Part shown: one piece after another, positions 6,258 to 17,410 of the stretch
Position numbering within the stretch: the stretch's first letter is position 1
Layout of the letters: each line of letters opens with the position of its first letter
Assembly (NCBI GenBank): GCA_030655315.1
Contig: JAURVT010000047.1
Location: 1-35,251 of the forward strand
Direction: 5' to 3'
Source: Nocardioidaceae bacterium
GTDB taxonomy: Bacteria > Actinomycetota > Actinomycetes > Propionibacteriales > Nocardioidaceae
DNA length: 35,251 bases
Notes under the pieces: model-generated
Seen by the model: the letters and a program-made list of their open reading frames with translations, nothing else
Told to the model about the DNA's origin: nothing
Database searches by the model: none
Program-made: the position numbers and the translations under genes

Positions 6258-7817
6258 ATGCCCCTGACGAGATCCCGTCGCGTGGCGTCCGTCGCCGCCT
6301 GCGTCGTGGCGTCCGTCGCCTACGCCCTGCTGCTGCGTCACACCGCCTCCGTCGACACCCGGCTCGCCGACGACCTCACCAACGCCGGGCAGCTGCTGGC
6401 GTCCGCGCTCGCCAGCGCGGGGTGCGCGATCGCGGCGCGACGGTCCGTCGGCGAGCGTCGCCGCGGGTGGACGTTCGTCGCCCTGGGCGCGGCCTCCTGG
6501 TCGCTCGGGCAGCTCGCCTGGACGGTCTACGAGTCGGTGCTGCGCCGGCCGGTGCCGTTCCCGTCCATCGCCGACATCGGCTACCTGCTCTTCCCCGTGC
6601 TCGCCGGCTGGGGCCTGGTCACCTGGATGGGACGGCAGGGTCGGGGCGCGGCGCGTGGCCGCGACGTCTTCGACGGGCTGATCATCTCCGGGTCGCTGCT
6701 CGTGCTCTCGTGGTTGACGGTGCTCCAGCCCGTCACCGAGGCCTCGGGGTCGGACGGCTGGTTCTCCCTCACGCTCTCCCTCGCCTACCCGGTGGGCGAC
6801 CTCGTCCTCGGCACCCTCGTGCTCCTCGCCCTCCTGCACGCCGAGCACGCGCAGCGGTGGTCGCTGTGGACGCTGGTCGCCGGCCTGTCGAGCATCGCCG
6901 TCGCCGACAGCGCCTTCGTGGTGCTCACGTCGACCTCCACCTTCAGCTCCAGCGACATGCCGACCAACGTCGGCTGGGTCGTCGGCTTCCTCGCCGTGGG
7001 GCTGTCCGGCCTGCTGGCGCCCACGGCGCGCGAGTCCGTCGCCGACGACGACCCGGACCGGCGCTGGTCCGTCGCCGGGACGATCGACGTGGCCGTGCGG
7101 CTCGCGGTCCCCTACCTGGCCCTGGTCGTGGGCCTCGGCGCCCTGGGCGCGCGGCTGATGTCGGGCCGCGACGCCCCCCGCCTCGCCCTGCTGCTCGCGG
7201 CGGCCCTGGTGGCGATGGTGCTCCTGCGCCAGCTGCTCGCGGTCCTCGACAACCAGCGGCTGATCGCCGAGCTGGCCGAGGCGCAGCGCCACCTGGAGCA
7301 CGAGGCCACCCACGACCCGCTGACCGGCCTGCCCAACCGCATCCTCTTCGCGGCCCGCCTCGACCGTGCCCTCGCGTCGCCCGACGGCGTCATCACCCTG
7401 ATGTTCTGCGACCTCGACGGCTTCAAGCGCATCAACGACGAGCACGGCCACGACGCTGGCGACGAGCTGCTCCGGGTGGTGGCGTCACGCCTGCTCGGGT
7501 GCGTGCGCGACACCGACACCGTCGCACGGCTGGGCGGCGACGAGTTCGCCGTCCTGCTCGAGGACTGCTCCGACCCCGACCTCGTCAGCCGCACCATCCT
7601 CGAGGCCGTCGCCGGTCACGTCGACGCGGGCTCGGCGCGCGTCACCGTCTCGGTCAGCATCGGCATGGTGCGCCACGACACCGGCGCGCCCCCGGACCGC
7701 CAGCAGCGCCGCGAGCTCGCCGGCCGGCTGCTCAAGAGCGCCGACGGCGCCATGTACGCCGCCAAGACCGCCGGCCGCAACCAGTCCCGCGTCGCGCAGG
7801 CGGCGGACGCGGCCTGA
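6258..7817 (+). CDS. Membrane GGDEF diguanylate cyclase
   Basis: This 519-residue protein has a basic N-terminus (PLTRSRR) and about eight to ten hydrophobic segments to residue 330. A short linker helix (IAELAEAQRHLEHEA) leads to a GGDEF domain (about 350-510). The active site RLGGDEF is intact at 426-430, with inhibitory-site motif RDTD at 417-420 and the substrate-binding CDLDGFKRIND. No EAL domain follows, so it should only make c-di-GMP. The membrane part resembles multi-helix sensory regions, with no ligand identified. It ends 30 bp from the convergent EcsC gene. The ATG at 6258 sits 5 bp after a CATAAT box, so the mRNA may be leaderless. Confidence 0.9.
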   Translation: MPLTRSRRVASVAACVVASVAYALLLRHTASVDTRLADDLTNAGQLLASALASAGCAIAARRSVGERRRGWTFVALGAASWSLGQLAWTVYESVLRRPVPFPSIADIGYLLFPVLAGWGLVTWMGRQGRGAARGRDVFDGLIISGSLLVLSWLTVLQPVTEASGSDGWFSLTLSLAYPVGDLVLGTLVLLALLHAEHAQRWSLWTLVAGLSSIAVADSAFVVLTSTSTFSSSDMPTNVGWVVGFLAVGLSGLLAPTARESVADDDPDRRWSVAGTIDVAVRLAVPYLALVVGLGALGARLMSGRDAPRLALLLAAALVAMVLLRQLLAVLDNQRLIAELAEAQRHLEHEATHDPLTGLPNRILFAARLDRALASPDGVITLMFCDLDGFKRINDEHGHDAGDELLRVVASRLLGCVRDTDTVARLGGDEFAVLLEDCSDPDLVSRTILEAVAGHVDAGSARVTVSVSIGMVRHDTGAPPDRQQRRELAGRLLKSADGAMYAAKTAGRNQSRVAQAADAA

Positions 7818-7831
7818 CGGGTCGTCCCGTC
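7816..7831. terminator. Small hairpin at the end of the GGDEF gene
   Basis: GACGGG-TCGT-CCCGTC forms a 6-bp stem with a tetraloop that overlaps the stop codon at 7815-7817 and lies between two convergent genes. No T-run follows. It may help termination but is weak evidence on its own. Confidence 0.3.
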
Positions 7832-7847
7832 GTCGACCTGCCCGGTC

Positions 7848-8507
7848 TCAGCCGGCGAGCTCGCGGGCGGCGTAGGTCCCGATCGTCCGCGTGGCGCGGG
7901 TGTCGTTGAGGGCGCCCACGGGGCCGCCGAGCAGCGGGACGCGTCGCGCCACCATCGTCGTCGCCCGGCCACCGGTGAGCTTGGCGACGAGCTCGCCCGC
8001 CACCGCCTTGGCCACCGTGTTGTCCGACGCCGGGCGCGGCGCCGACGACGTCGCGATCTGCCGAGGGGTGCCGGGCAGGGTCCTCTTCTTGACCAGGTGC
8101 TTGACCGAGTCCTCGCCCAGCAGGCAGGCCATCACGGCGTCGCGCACCCGCGGGTCGTGCAGGTCGTGCCCGCGCAGGTGGGCGATGCCCGCCACCAGGT
8201 GGCACTGCAGCACGGCGAGGGCCGAGACGTTGGCGGGCAGCGTCAGCGCGAGGGTGGCGACCCCGCCGACGTTGGAGAGGAAGCCCTGGGCGCCCGCGAG
8301 CTTGGCGTGGGTCGAGATCATCGCCGCGATCGCGGCCTCGGCGTCGCCGTCGGCCTTCTCGAGCTGGTCGGCGGCCGCCTCGCGCACGGGACGGATCGGG
8401 CCCACGCCGTCGATGGCCTTGTCGAGCGCCGCACGCACCCACCCGGCGGTCATCCCCGGGGCCGCCTTCTGGCCCAGCTTGCGCCCCACCGTCTGCCTGA
8501 TCCCCAC
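7848..8507 (-). CDS. EcsC family protein
   Basis: This 219-residue, Ala-rich protein resembles EcsC-family proteins (PF12787). It has an amphipathic N-terminal half, a glycine-rich hydrophobic region (NVGGVATLALTLPANVSALAVLQCHLVAGIAHL, about 78-110) and a C-terminal LLGGPVGALNDTRATRTIGTYA block similar to the family's conserved Gly-Gly...Asn ending. The molecular role of the family is not known; Bacillus EcsC is linked to the EcsAB transporter, but no ABC transporter is nearby. The GTG start at 8507 has GGGAGC about 7 bases upstream. It is divergent from furA, with the Fur-type operator between them. Confidence 0.65.
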   Translation of the reverse strand: MGIRQTVGRKLGQKAAPGMTAGWVRAALDKAIDGVGPIRPVREAAADQLEKADGDAEAAIAAMISTHAKLAGAQGFLSNVGGVATLALTLPANVSALAVLQCHLVAGIAHLRGHDLHDPRVRDAVMACLLGEDSVKHLVKKRTLPGTPRQIATSSAPRPASDNTVAKAVAGELVAKLTGGRATTMVARRVPLLGGPVGALNDTRATRTIGTYAARELAG

Positions 8508-8603
8508 TGCGCTGCTCCCGTCGACGGGCGCCGGAGTGGCGCCGCCCCACCGTAGAGGCGCGGACCGACGTCCGCTCGTCCAGCGCGTCCCGGCCCGCCC
8601 TAG

Positions 8604-11325
<2,722 letters not shown>

Positions 11326-11346
11326 GCGTCCGGCACCACCCGCACC

Positions 11347-11385
11347 GACGCCCGGGTCGGCCCCTCGTGGGCCGGCCCGGGCGTC
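11347..11385. terminator. Strong 17-bp hairpin after katG
   Basis: GACGCCCGGGTCGGCCC (11347-11363) and GGGCCGGCCCGGGCGTC (11369-11385) form a 17-bp stem with one G-U pair and a 5-nt loop. It lies between katG and the convergent cyclic-nucleotide-binding gene and probably serves both strands. There is no long T-run, which is common for actinobacterial terminators. Confidence 0.75.
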
Positions 11386-11397
11386 GTCGTGCGCAGG

Positions 11398-11820
11398 TCA
11401 GTCGGTCGGCGCGGCGGCGTCGCCCTGGCGGCTGCGCGCGACCTCGCGGAGCTTCTCGCCCAGCGACGGGTCGCGCACGAGCAGCTCGGCGAACGCCTCG
11501 TCGGTGAGGTGCACCGCCGTGAGCGGCGTGACCGCCACGACCGACGCGCTCCGCAGCCGGCCGTCGACGAGCGCGATCTCGCCGAACACGTCACCGGGGC
11601 CGAGCGTCGCGACGGCCACCTTGGACTTGCGCACCTCGGCCTCGCCCTCGAGCAGCACGTAGGCGCGGTCGGCGGGCGTCTGCTCGTGGATCACCGACCA
11701 GCGGGCGGGGATCGTCACGATCACGCCCACCGCGGCGATGTCGTCGATCGCGTCGCGGTCGAGGTCGGTGACGCGTCGCAGCGCGGCGACGATCTGTGGG
11801 TCGGGCTTCCTGCGGGCCAT
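11398..11820 (-). CDS. Stand-alone cyclic-nucleotide-binding domain protein
   Basis: This 140-residue protein consists almost entirely of one CRP/CNB beta-barrel (about 15-120). The phosphate-binding cassette GDVFGEIALVDGRLRSASV keeps the Glu and Arg that contact ribose and phosphate of cAMP or cGMP. There is no helix-turn-helix, so it is not a CRP-type transcription factor; it may be a free cAMP-binding or partner protein. ATG 11820 has a strong AAGGAGG upstream. It is divergent from a class III adenylate cyclase with 163 bp between the starts, suggesting a paired signal maker and receiver. Which nucleotide it binds is not visible from sequence. Confidence 0.85.
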   Translation of the reverse strand: MARRKPDPQIVAALRRVTDLDRDAIDDIAAVGVIVTIPARWSVIHEQTPADRAYVLLEGEAEVRKSKVAVATLGPGDVFGEIALVDGRLRSASVVAVTPLTAVHLTDEAFAELLVRDPSLGEKLREVARSRQGDAAAPTD

Positions 11821-11882
11821 GGTCCCGAGAACCTCCTTCGCCCGGCACCGCCAGGCCTGGTGAGCGGACGCGCCCAGGGTCC

Positions 11883-11900
11883 CACCTCGGCGTGGAGGTG
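11883..11900. repeat. Inverted repeat in cyclase/CNB intergenic region
   Basis: CACCTC (11883-11888) and GAGGTG (11895-11900) flank 6 bp in the 163-bp divergent intergenic region. It is a possible operator for one or both genes, but the arms are short. Confidence 0.25.
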
Positions 11901-11983
11901 TCAGGTCGACATGCCCGGGACCTCCGGCACCGCCTACGCTGTGGTCCCTCATCCACGTCACCGGGGACGTCGCAAGGAGCACC

Positions 11984-13534
11984 GTGGCCGATCACACGAC
12001 CGGGCCCACCGGGCCGTCGGGTCCCGAGCGGGTCGCTCCCCCGCGGGTGCCGCCCCTGCAGCGTGCGCGCATCCAGCTCGCGCTCACCGTGCTGCTCGTG
12101 GGCACCAACGTCATCGGCGCCGGCGTGGTGTTCGCCCTCAACTTCGTGCTCGTGCCCGGCGACGGGCCCAGCGCGGCGTTCCTGTCGGCCCTGGCGATCG
12201 CCGCGCCGGTCTACGTCGGCGTGGCGCTCCTCGTCGGCGCCGTCGCGATCACGGTCCTGGTCGTCCGCTCGCTGTCGTGGTTCCTGCTCGGCCGCGAGCC
12301 GACGCCCGAGCAGCGTCGCTCGGCGCTCGGCCTCCCGTGGCGCATCACCGTCGCGCAGTTCTGCCTGTGGCTCGTCGCGGCCGCCACCTTCACCACCATC
12401 GCCCTGTGGCGCCAGCCGGAGGCCGCGCTGAGCACGGTCCTCGCCGTCGTGATCGCCGGCCTCGTCGTCAGCGCGATCGCCTACCTGTTCACCGAGTACA
12501 TCCTGCGACCCGTCGCCGCCCGGGCGCTCGCGGGCCGTGCCGAGGACTACCCCGTCGGGGTCAGCCTGCAGAGCCGGATGGTGCTCTTCTGGGGCCTCGG
12601 CACGGCGGCGCCGATGGCGGGCCTGGCGATGGCCGCGCTGGTCGACCTGACCCGCTCCGGCCCGCCCAGCGCAAGGCTCCCCTACGCGGTGCTCTCGCTG
12701 TCGGCGATCGTCCTGCTCTTCGGCCTGCTCGTCACCGTCCTCGCCGCGCGGGCCGTCGTCTCGCCGATCCTCGCCGTCCGCCGCGCCCTGGGGCGGGTCG
12801 GCGCGGGCGACCTCGAGGCGCGGGTCGAGGTGAACGACGGCACCGAGCTCGGGCAGCTGCAGGACGGGTTCAACGTGATGGCCCAGGGGCTCGGCGAGCG
12901 CGACCGGATCCGCGACCTCTTCGGACGGCACGTCGGGCGGTCGGTGGCGTCGGCGGCGGCCGCGGGCGACGTCGAGCTCGGCGGCGAGACCCGGGTCGCG
13001 AGCGTGCTGATGATCGACCTCGTCGGCTCGACCACCTACGCGGCCGACCGGGAGCCGCGCGAGGTCGTCGAGATGCTCAACCGGTTCTTCGCCGTGGTGG
13101 TCGAGGAGGTCGCCGACCGCGACGGGCTGGTCAACAAGTTCATGGGCGACGCCGTCCTCGCCGTCTTCGGCGCGCCGAACCGGTTGGCCGACCATGCCGG
13201 CCTCGCCCTCGGCGCCGCGCGCGCGATCGCCGACCGGCTCGGCACCGAGGTGCCCGAGATCGGGTCCGGCATCGGGGTCTCGACCGGCGAGGTGGTCGCC
13301 GGCAACGTCGGCCACCGCACGCGCTTCGAGTACACCGTGATCGGCGACGCGGTGAACTCCGCCGCCCGGCTCACCGAGCTCGCGAAGGACGTCGAGGGCG
13401 GCGTGCTCGTCGCCTGGCGCTCGGTGCAGGCGACCGACCGCACCGAGGCACGGCACTGGAAGCAGCACGACTCCCCCGTGCTGCGCGGCCGTGACGCTCC
13501 CACCCGGACCGCGATCCGGGCCGCGTCGACCTGA
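11984..13534 (+). CDS. Membrane class III adenylate cyclase with HAMP domain
   Basis: This 516-residue protein has about six transmembrane segments (about 28-265), a HAMP linker (about 250-305, LAVRRALGRVGAGDLEARVEV) and a class III cyclase domain (about 325-500). Both metal Asp residues are present (D345 in LMIDLVGST and D389 in KFMGDAV). So are the ATP-selecting Lys (K385) and Asp (D455 in VIGDAVNSAARL) and the transition-state pair N458 and R462, so it should be active as a homodimer on ATP. It resembles mycobacterial six-helix HAMP cyclases. GTG 11984 has AAGGAG five bases upstream. The divergent neighbour encodes a cAMP-binding domain. Confidence 0.92.
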   Translation: MADHTTGPTGPSGPERVAPPRVPPLQRARIQLALTVLLVGTNVIGAGVVFALNFVLVPGDGPSAAFLSALAIAAPVYVGVALLVGAVAITVLVVRSLSWFLLGREPTPEQRRSALGLPWRITVAQFCLWLVAAATFTTIALWRQPEAALSTVLAVVIAGLVVSAIAYLFTEYILRPVAARALAGRAEDYPVGVSLQSRMVLFWGLGTAAPMAGLAMAALVDLTRSGPPSARLPYAVLSLSAIVLLFGLLVTVLAARAVVSPILAVRRALGRVGAGDLEARVEVNDGTELGQLQDGFNVMAQGLGERDRIRDLFGRHVGRSVASAAAAGDVELGGETRVASVLMIDLVGSTTYAADREPREVVEMLNRFFAVVVEEVADRDGLVNKFMGDAVLAVFGAPNRLADHAGLALGAARAIADRLGTEVPEIGSGIGVSTGEVVAGNVGHRTRFEYTVIGDAVNSAARLTELAKDVEGGVLVAWRSVQATDRTEARHWKQHDSPVLRGRDAPTRTAIRAAST

Positions 13535-13562
13535 GCGTGGTCGGTCGCGGCCCGGCACGTCC

Positions 13563-16013
13563 TCAGCGTGCGGAGGGGGCACCGCTCGGCGTGAGCCCGT
13601 CGTCGTGGGAGGCGTCGCCGTGCGGGTGCGAGCGCTCGAGCGAGGCCCCCTCGACGTCGACGTCGGGCAGGATCCGGTCGAGCCAGGCGGGCATCCACCA
13701 GGCGGCGTCCCCCAGCAGGTGCATGACGGCCGGGATGAGCAGCAGGCGCACCACGAACGCGTCGAGCAGGACGCCGAGCGCCAGGCCGAGCCCGATCGAC
13801 TGGATCAGCACCGAGTGGGCGAACACGAACCCGCCGAAGACCGACACCATGATCAGCGCGGCGGCGACGACGACCGCCCGACCGGCGTGGACGCCGCGCT
13901 GCACCGCCACCCTCGCCGGCGAGCCGTGCGCGAACGCCTCGCGCATGCCGCTGACCAGGAACAGCTGGTAGTCCATCGCGAGCCCGAAGAGCACGCCGAC
14001 CAGGAGGATCGGCAGGAAGCTCAGGATGGGCCCGGGGTCGTGCACGCCGAACACGGGCGCGAGCCAGCCCCACTGGAACACGGCGGTCACGCCTCCGAAG
14101 GCCGCGAACACCGACAGGATGAAGCCGAGCGTCGCGGTGACCGGCACCAGGATCGACCGGAAGACGAAGACGAGGATCACCAGCGACAGCCCCACGACCA
14201 CCACGAGGTAGATCGGCAGTGCGTCCGACAGCTTCTCGCTGACGTCGATGTTGCCCGAGGCGTTGCCCGCCACGCCGAACGAGTCGACGCCGTCGAGGTC
14301 GAGCCCGCGCAGGTCGCGGACGAGCTGCTCGGTGGACTCGGCGGTCGGACCGCCCTCGGGCACCACCTGGAACGCGAGCAGCATGGCGTCCTCCGAGGCG
14401 CCGATCGGCGCCACGGCGCTGACGTCGGCCTGGGCCCCGAGCTCGGTGCCGATCCGCACCTGCTCGGCGAGCAGGTCGTCCTCGCCGACGGCGTCGGTGA
14501 GGTCGGCGACCACCAGCAGCGGGCCGTTGACGCCGGCGCCGAACTTGTCCTCGACCAGCTGGTAGGCCTGGTAGGCGGTGGAGTCCTGCGGCTCCGACGA
14601 CCCGGCGGGCAGACCGAGCCGCATCGAGAGCGCGGGGATCGCCACGACGAGCAGCACCACCGTGCCGCCGACCAGCGTGATGATCGCGCGGCGGTTGCTC
14701 ATCGGCGTGCTCGGCCGGACGGCGCGGTCGGCGTGCTGGCTGCCCGAGCGCTCCTTGCGGGCCAGGATGCGGGGACCGACGAGCGACAGCAGCGCGGGCG
14801 TCATGGTGATCGCGACGCAGATGGCGACCGCGACGCAGATGGCGCCGACCGTGCCCATCAGCCCGAGGAACGGGATGCCGGTGAGGTTCAGCGCGAGCAG
14901 CGCGATCATCACCGTCGCGCCGGCGAACACGACCGCGTTGCCCGACGTGCCGTTGGCGAGCCCGATCGACTCGTCGAGCGGCACCCCGTCGCGCAGCTGG
15001 GTGCGGTGCCGGTTGAGGATGAACAGCGAGTAGTCGATGCCGACCGCGAGCCCGAGCATGATGCCGAGCACCGGGGTGACCGACAGCATCTCGACCGTGC
15101 CGGAGAGGGCGAGCGCGGCCAGCACGCCGACGCCCACGCCCACCAGCGCGTTGACCAGCGGGAGCCCGGCGCCGATCAGGGTGCCGAGCATGACGAGCAG
15201 CACGACCGCCGCGACCGCGAGACCGACGGCCTCGCCGACGCCGAAGACCTCGGGGATCGTGGCGGCGATGTCGTTGGAGACCTCGACGTCGACGCCCGCG
15301 ACGTCGGCACCGGTGAGCTCGGCGACGACGGCGTCCTTGGTCTCGGTCGGCACCTCCTGCAGCCCGGTGTCGAACTGGATCGTCGCGACCGCGGTGGTGC
15401 CGTCGGCGGAGACCTGGCGGATGCCGTCGGAGAGCGCGAGGAGCTCGGCGCCCTGCTCCAGCTGGGTCCCCTGCGCCTCGAGCGCGGCGCGGTTCTGGTC
15501 GAGCTCGGCCTGCTGCGCGTCGAGCTCCTCGAGCGCGGCGTCCTGTCCGGCGTCCTCGGCCTGCTGGCGGGCGCCGTCCAGCTGCTCCTGCGCGGCGTCG
15601 AGCCGCGCGGTGCCCTGGGTCAGCTGGTCGCGTCCGCCGGCGACCTGCTGGGCCTGCGCGTCGATCCGGGCCTGGGTCTGGAACGGGTTCGTGGCGCCGG
15701 CGACACCGTCGATCGACCCGGTCGCGGTGAGCAGCTCGCCGATCGCGGTCCGCTGGCCGGCGGTGAAGGCCGACCCGTCGGTGGTGGTGACGACGACGTT
15801 GCCGCTGCCGCCCCCGAGGTCGGGGAAGCGCTCGGCGAGCTGGTCGCTGACCGCCTGGGTCGGGGTGCCGGGGATGCTGACCGCCGACGACAGCGACCCG
15901 CCGAAGAGCGCGAAGGCGCCGCCGGCGAGACCGAGGACGAGCACCCAGGCGACGACGACCGTCCAGGCGCGGCGGGCGGCCGCGCGGCCGAGGCGGTAGA
16001 GCAGGGAGGCCAT
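13563..16013 (-). CDS. MMPL/RND family transporter
   Basis: This 816-residue inner-membrane protein has two repeats of one helix, a large extracytoplasmic loop and about five to six helices, as in MMPL exporters driven by proton motive force. The proton-relay DY pairs of both halves are present (GLAVGIDYSLF and GLAMDYQLF). The first external loop carries a Gln/Ala-rich, heptad-like region (about 115-190) likely to form a coiled coil. Substrate is unknown; family members export lipids, siderophores or drugs. The ATG at 16013 has GAAGGA upstream. It lies 36 bp downstream of a TetR gene on the same strand, so the two form an operon likely to be derepressed by its substrate. Confidence 0.92.
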   Translation of the reverse strand: MASLLYRLGRAAARRAWTVVVAWVLVLGLAGGAFALFGGSLSSAVSIPGTPTQAVSDQLAERFPDLGGGSGNVVVTTTDGSAFTAGQRTAIGELLTATGSIDGVAGATNPFQTQARIDAQAQQVAGGRDQLTQGTARLDAAQEQLDGARQQAEDAGQDAALEELDAQQAELDQNRAALEAQGTQLEQGAELLALSDGIRQVSADGTTAVATIQFDTGLQEVPTETKDAVVAELTGADVAGVDVEVSNDIAATIPEVFGVGEAVGLAVAAVVLLVMLGTLIGAGLPLVNALVGVGVGVLAALALSGTVEMLSVTPVLGIMLGLAVGIDYSLFILNRHRTQLRDGVPLDESIGLANGTSGNAVVFAGATVMIALLALNLTGIPFLGLMGTVGAICVAVAICVAITMTPALLSLVGPRILARKERSGSQHADRAVRPSTPMSNRRAIITLVGGTVVLLVVAIPALSMRLGLPAGSSEPQDSTAYQAYQLVEDKFGAGVNGPLLVVADLTDAVGEDDLLAEQVRIGTELGAQADVSAVAPIGASEDAMLLAFQVVPEGGPTAESTEQLVRDLRGLDLDGVDSFGVAGNASGNIDVSEKLSDALPIYLVVVVGLSLVILVFVFRSILVPVTATLGFILSVFAAFGGVTAVFQWGWLAPVFGVHDPGPILSFLPILLVGVLFGLAMDYQLFLVSGMREAFAHGSPARVAVQRGVHAGRAVVVAAALIMVSVFGGFVFAHSVLIQSIGLGLALGVLLDAFVVRLLLIPAVMHLLGDAAWWMPAWLDRILPDVDVEGASLERSHPHGDASHDDGLTPSGAPSAR

Positions 16014-16049
16014 GGTGGGTCGTTCCTTCGGGTCAGGGAGGGGGGAGGG

Positions 16050-16694
16050 TCAGACGGTGGGGGCGTAGCCGTGGCGCACGGTGGCCACGAGGCGGTCGAA
16101 CAGGGCGTCCCAGGTCGCGCGGGTCGAGGCGTCGACCACGGCACCGGTGTCCTCGATCCAGCGGCCCGCGAGCACGGCGATCCCGTTGACCAGCGAGCTG
16201 ACGAGGATCTGGGACTCCAACCCGTCCGAGTCGGTGCTGCGGGCGACCATCTCGGCCGAGAGCTCGTCGACGCAGCGGGTGAAGACCTCGTCGATCAGGT
16301 GGTGCGACCGGGGGCCGCCGTCGAGGTCGCCGAGGACGCCCCAGAGGTAGGAGACGACGGAGGGGAGGTCGATGCCCCGCATGGCGTCGGTGAGCTCGGC
16401 GAACAGGGCCGCCGGCGTGCCGTCGCCCGCGGGGGTCGCCGCCGTCGCGTCGCCGAACTCCTCGACGGTCCTCGTGAGCAGCCGCGAGCACGCCGTCATC
16501 ACCACGTCGTCGAGCGACGCGAAGTGGTTGAACACGGTGCGTCGGGCGACGTCGGCGCGCGCGGCGAGGTCGTCGACGCCGAAGTCGGCCGATCCCCGCT
16601 CGCCGATCAGCGCGTCGGCGGCGTCGAGGATGGCCTCACGGTGCCGCGCCTTGAGAGCCGCCCGACGGTCCACGGGAGCGGCGTCGGCGGTCAT
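16050..16694 (-). CDS. TetR family regulator of the MMPL exporter
   Basis: This 214-residue protein has a TetR N-terminal helix-turn-helix (about 12-58: RHREAILDAADALIGERG, FGVDDLAARADVARRTVFNHFASLDDVV) and a helical ligand-binding C-terminal part (about 75-210). The ATG at 16694 is chosen because upstream in-frame sequence covers the operator region. It precedes the MMPL gene by 36 bp on the same strand. Two palindromes sit 22-51 bp upstream of its start, so it probably represses itself and the pump. The region also faces another TetR gene on the plus strand, so cross-control is possible. Confidence 0.88.
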   Translation of the reverse strand: MTADAAPVDRRAALKARHREAILDAADALIGERGSADFGVDDLAARADVARRTVFNHFASLDDVVMTACSRLLTRTVEEFGDATAATPAGDGTPAALFAELTDAMRGIDLPSVVSYLWGVLGDLDGGPRSHHLIDEVFTRCVDELSAEMVARSTDSDGLESQILVSSLVNGIAVLAGRWIEDTGAVVDASTRATWDALFDRLVATVRHGYAPTV

Positions 16695-16715
16695 GGAGCC
16701 ATCGTACGTCGTCGT

Positions 16716-16745
16716 TGCACTGAGTGCAGCGTTGCACCGAGTGCA
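16716..16745. promoter_or_regulatory. Two tandem TGCACnnnGTGCA operators between divergent TetR genes
   Basis: TGCACTGAGTGCA (16716-16728) and TGCACCGAGTGCA (16733-16745) are two near-identical 13-bp palindromes, 17 bp apart centre to centre. Each is preceded by GT (GTTGCAC...), so the repeat unit is 15 bp. They lie between two divergent TetR genes, where they would cover the promoters, since TTGCAC could also serve as a -35 box. The spacing suits two repressor dimers on adjacent, offset faces of the DNA. Most likely target: the minus-strand TetR of the exporter operon. Confidence 0.7.
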
Positions 16746-16773
16746 CGGACGCGTCGCGTGGGACGATCTCGTC

Positions 16774-17388
16774 ATGACCTCGACCCCGGCCCGGCTGCCG
16801 TCGGGCGAGAAGAGGCCGCGGTACGACCTCGACTCGCTGCTCGCGGTGGCCGTCACCGTCTTCACCGAGCGCGGGTACGACGGCACCAGCATCGAGCAGC
16901 TCGCGCAGGCCTCCGGGCTCTCGAAGTCGTCGATCTACCACCACGTCGACAGCAAGGAGCAGCTGCTCCGGCTCGCCCTCGAGCGCGCGCTGGACCCCCT
17001 CCTCGCGTCCACCCGCGAGCGCGGGGCGACCACCGGCCGCGCCGCCGACCGCCTGCGGCACATGGTCCGCCGCGACGTGCAGGTGCTGGCCGACCGGCTG
17101 CCCTACGTGACCCTGCTGCTGCGCGTCCACGGCAACACCGCGACCGAGCGCTGGGCGATGGGCGAGCGACGCCGCTTCGACCAGGTGGTCGCCGACCTCG
17201 TCCAGGAGGCCGCGGCCGACGGCGACATCCGGGCCGGCGTCGACAGCCTGACCGTCAGCCGGCTGATCTTCGGGATGGTGAACTCGCTGGTCGAGTGGTA
17301 CCGACCCGGCCGCGACCAGGACCCCGGCGCGCTCGCCGACGACCTGCTCTCGCTGGTCTTCGACGGCATCGGCACCCGCACCTCCTGA
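16774..17388 (+). CDS. TetR family regulator, probably PaaR for phenylacetate genes
   Basis: This 204-residue protein has an N-terminal TetR DNA-binding domain (about 18-65: LDSLLAVAVTVFTERGYDGTSIEQLAQASGLSKSSIYHHVDSKEQLL) and a TetR C-terminal domain ending ALADDLLSLVFDGIG. It is convergent with paaK, 22 bp away. In many actinobacteria a TetR next to paaK controls phenylacetate catabolism (PaaR), and a TetR-type palindrome lies between paaK and paaA here. That target assignment is by context; the gene also shares the tandem operators with the exporter TetR upstream. ATG 16774 has no clear ribosome-binding site, so the mRNA could be leaderless. Confidence 0.8.
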   Translation: MTSTPARLPSGEKRPRYDLDSLLAVAVTVFTERGYDGTSIEQLAQASGLSKSSIYHHVDSKEQLLRLALERALDPLLASTRERGATTGRAADRLRHMVRRDVQVLADRLPYVTLLLRVHGNTATERWAMGERRRFDQVVADLVQEAAADGDIRAGVDSLTVSRLIFGMVNSLVEWYRPGRDQDPGALADDLLSLVFDGIGTRTS

Positions 17389-17406
17389 CCGACGTCCCGG
17401 GTCGGT
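17388..17406. terminator. Weak hairpin between convergent tetR and paaK
   Basis: ACCGAC (17388-17393) and GTCGGT (17401-17406) form a 6-bp stem with a 7-nt loop in the 22-bp gap between the two convergent genes. Position fits a shared terminator; the stem is short and no T-run is present. Confidence 0.3.
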
Positions 17407-17410
17407 GGTC

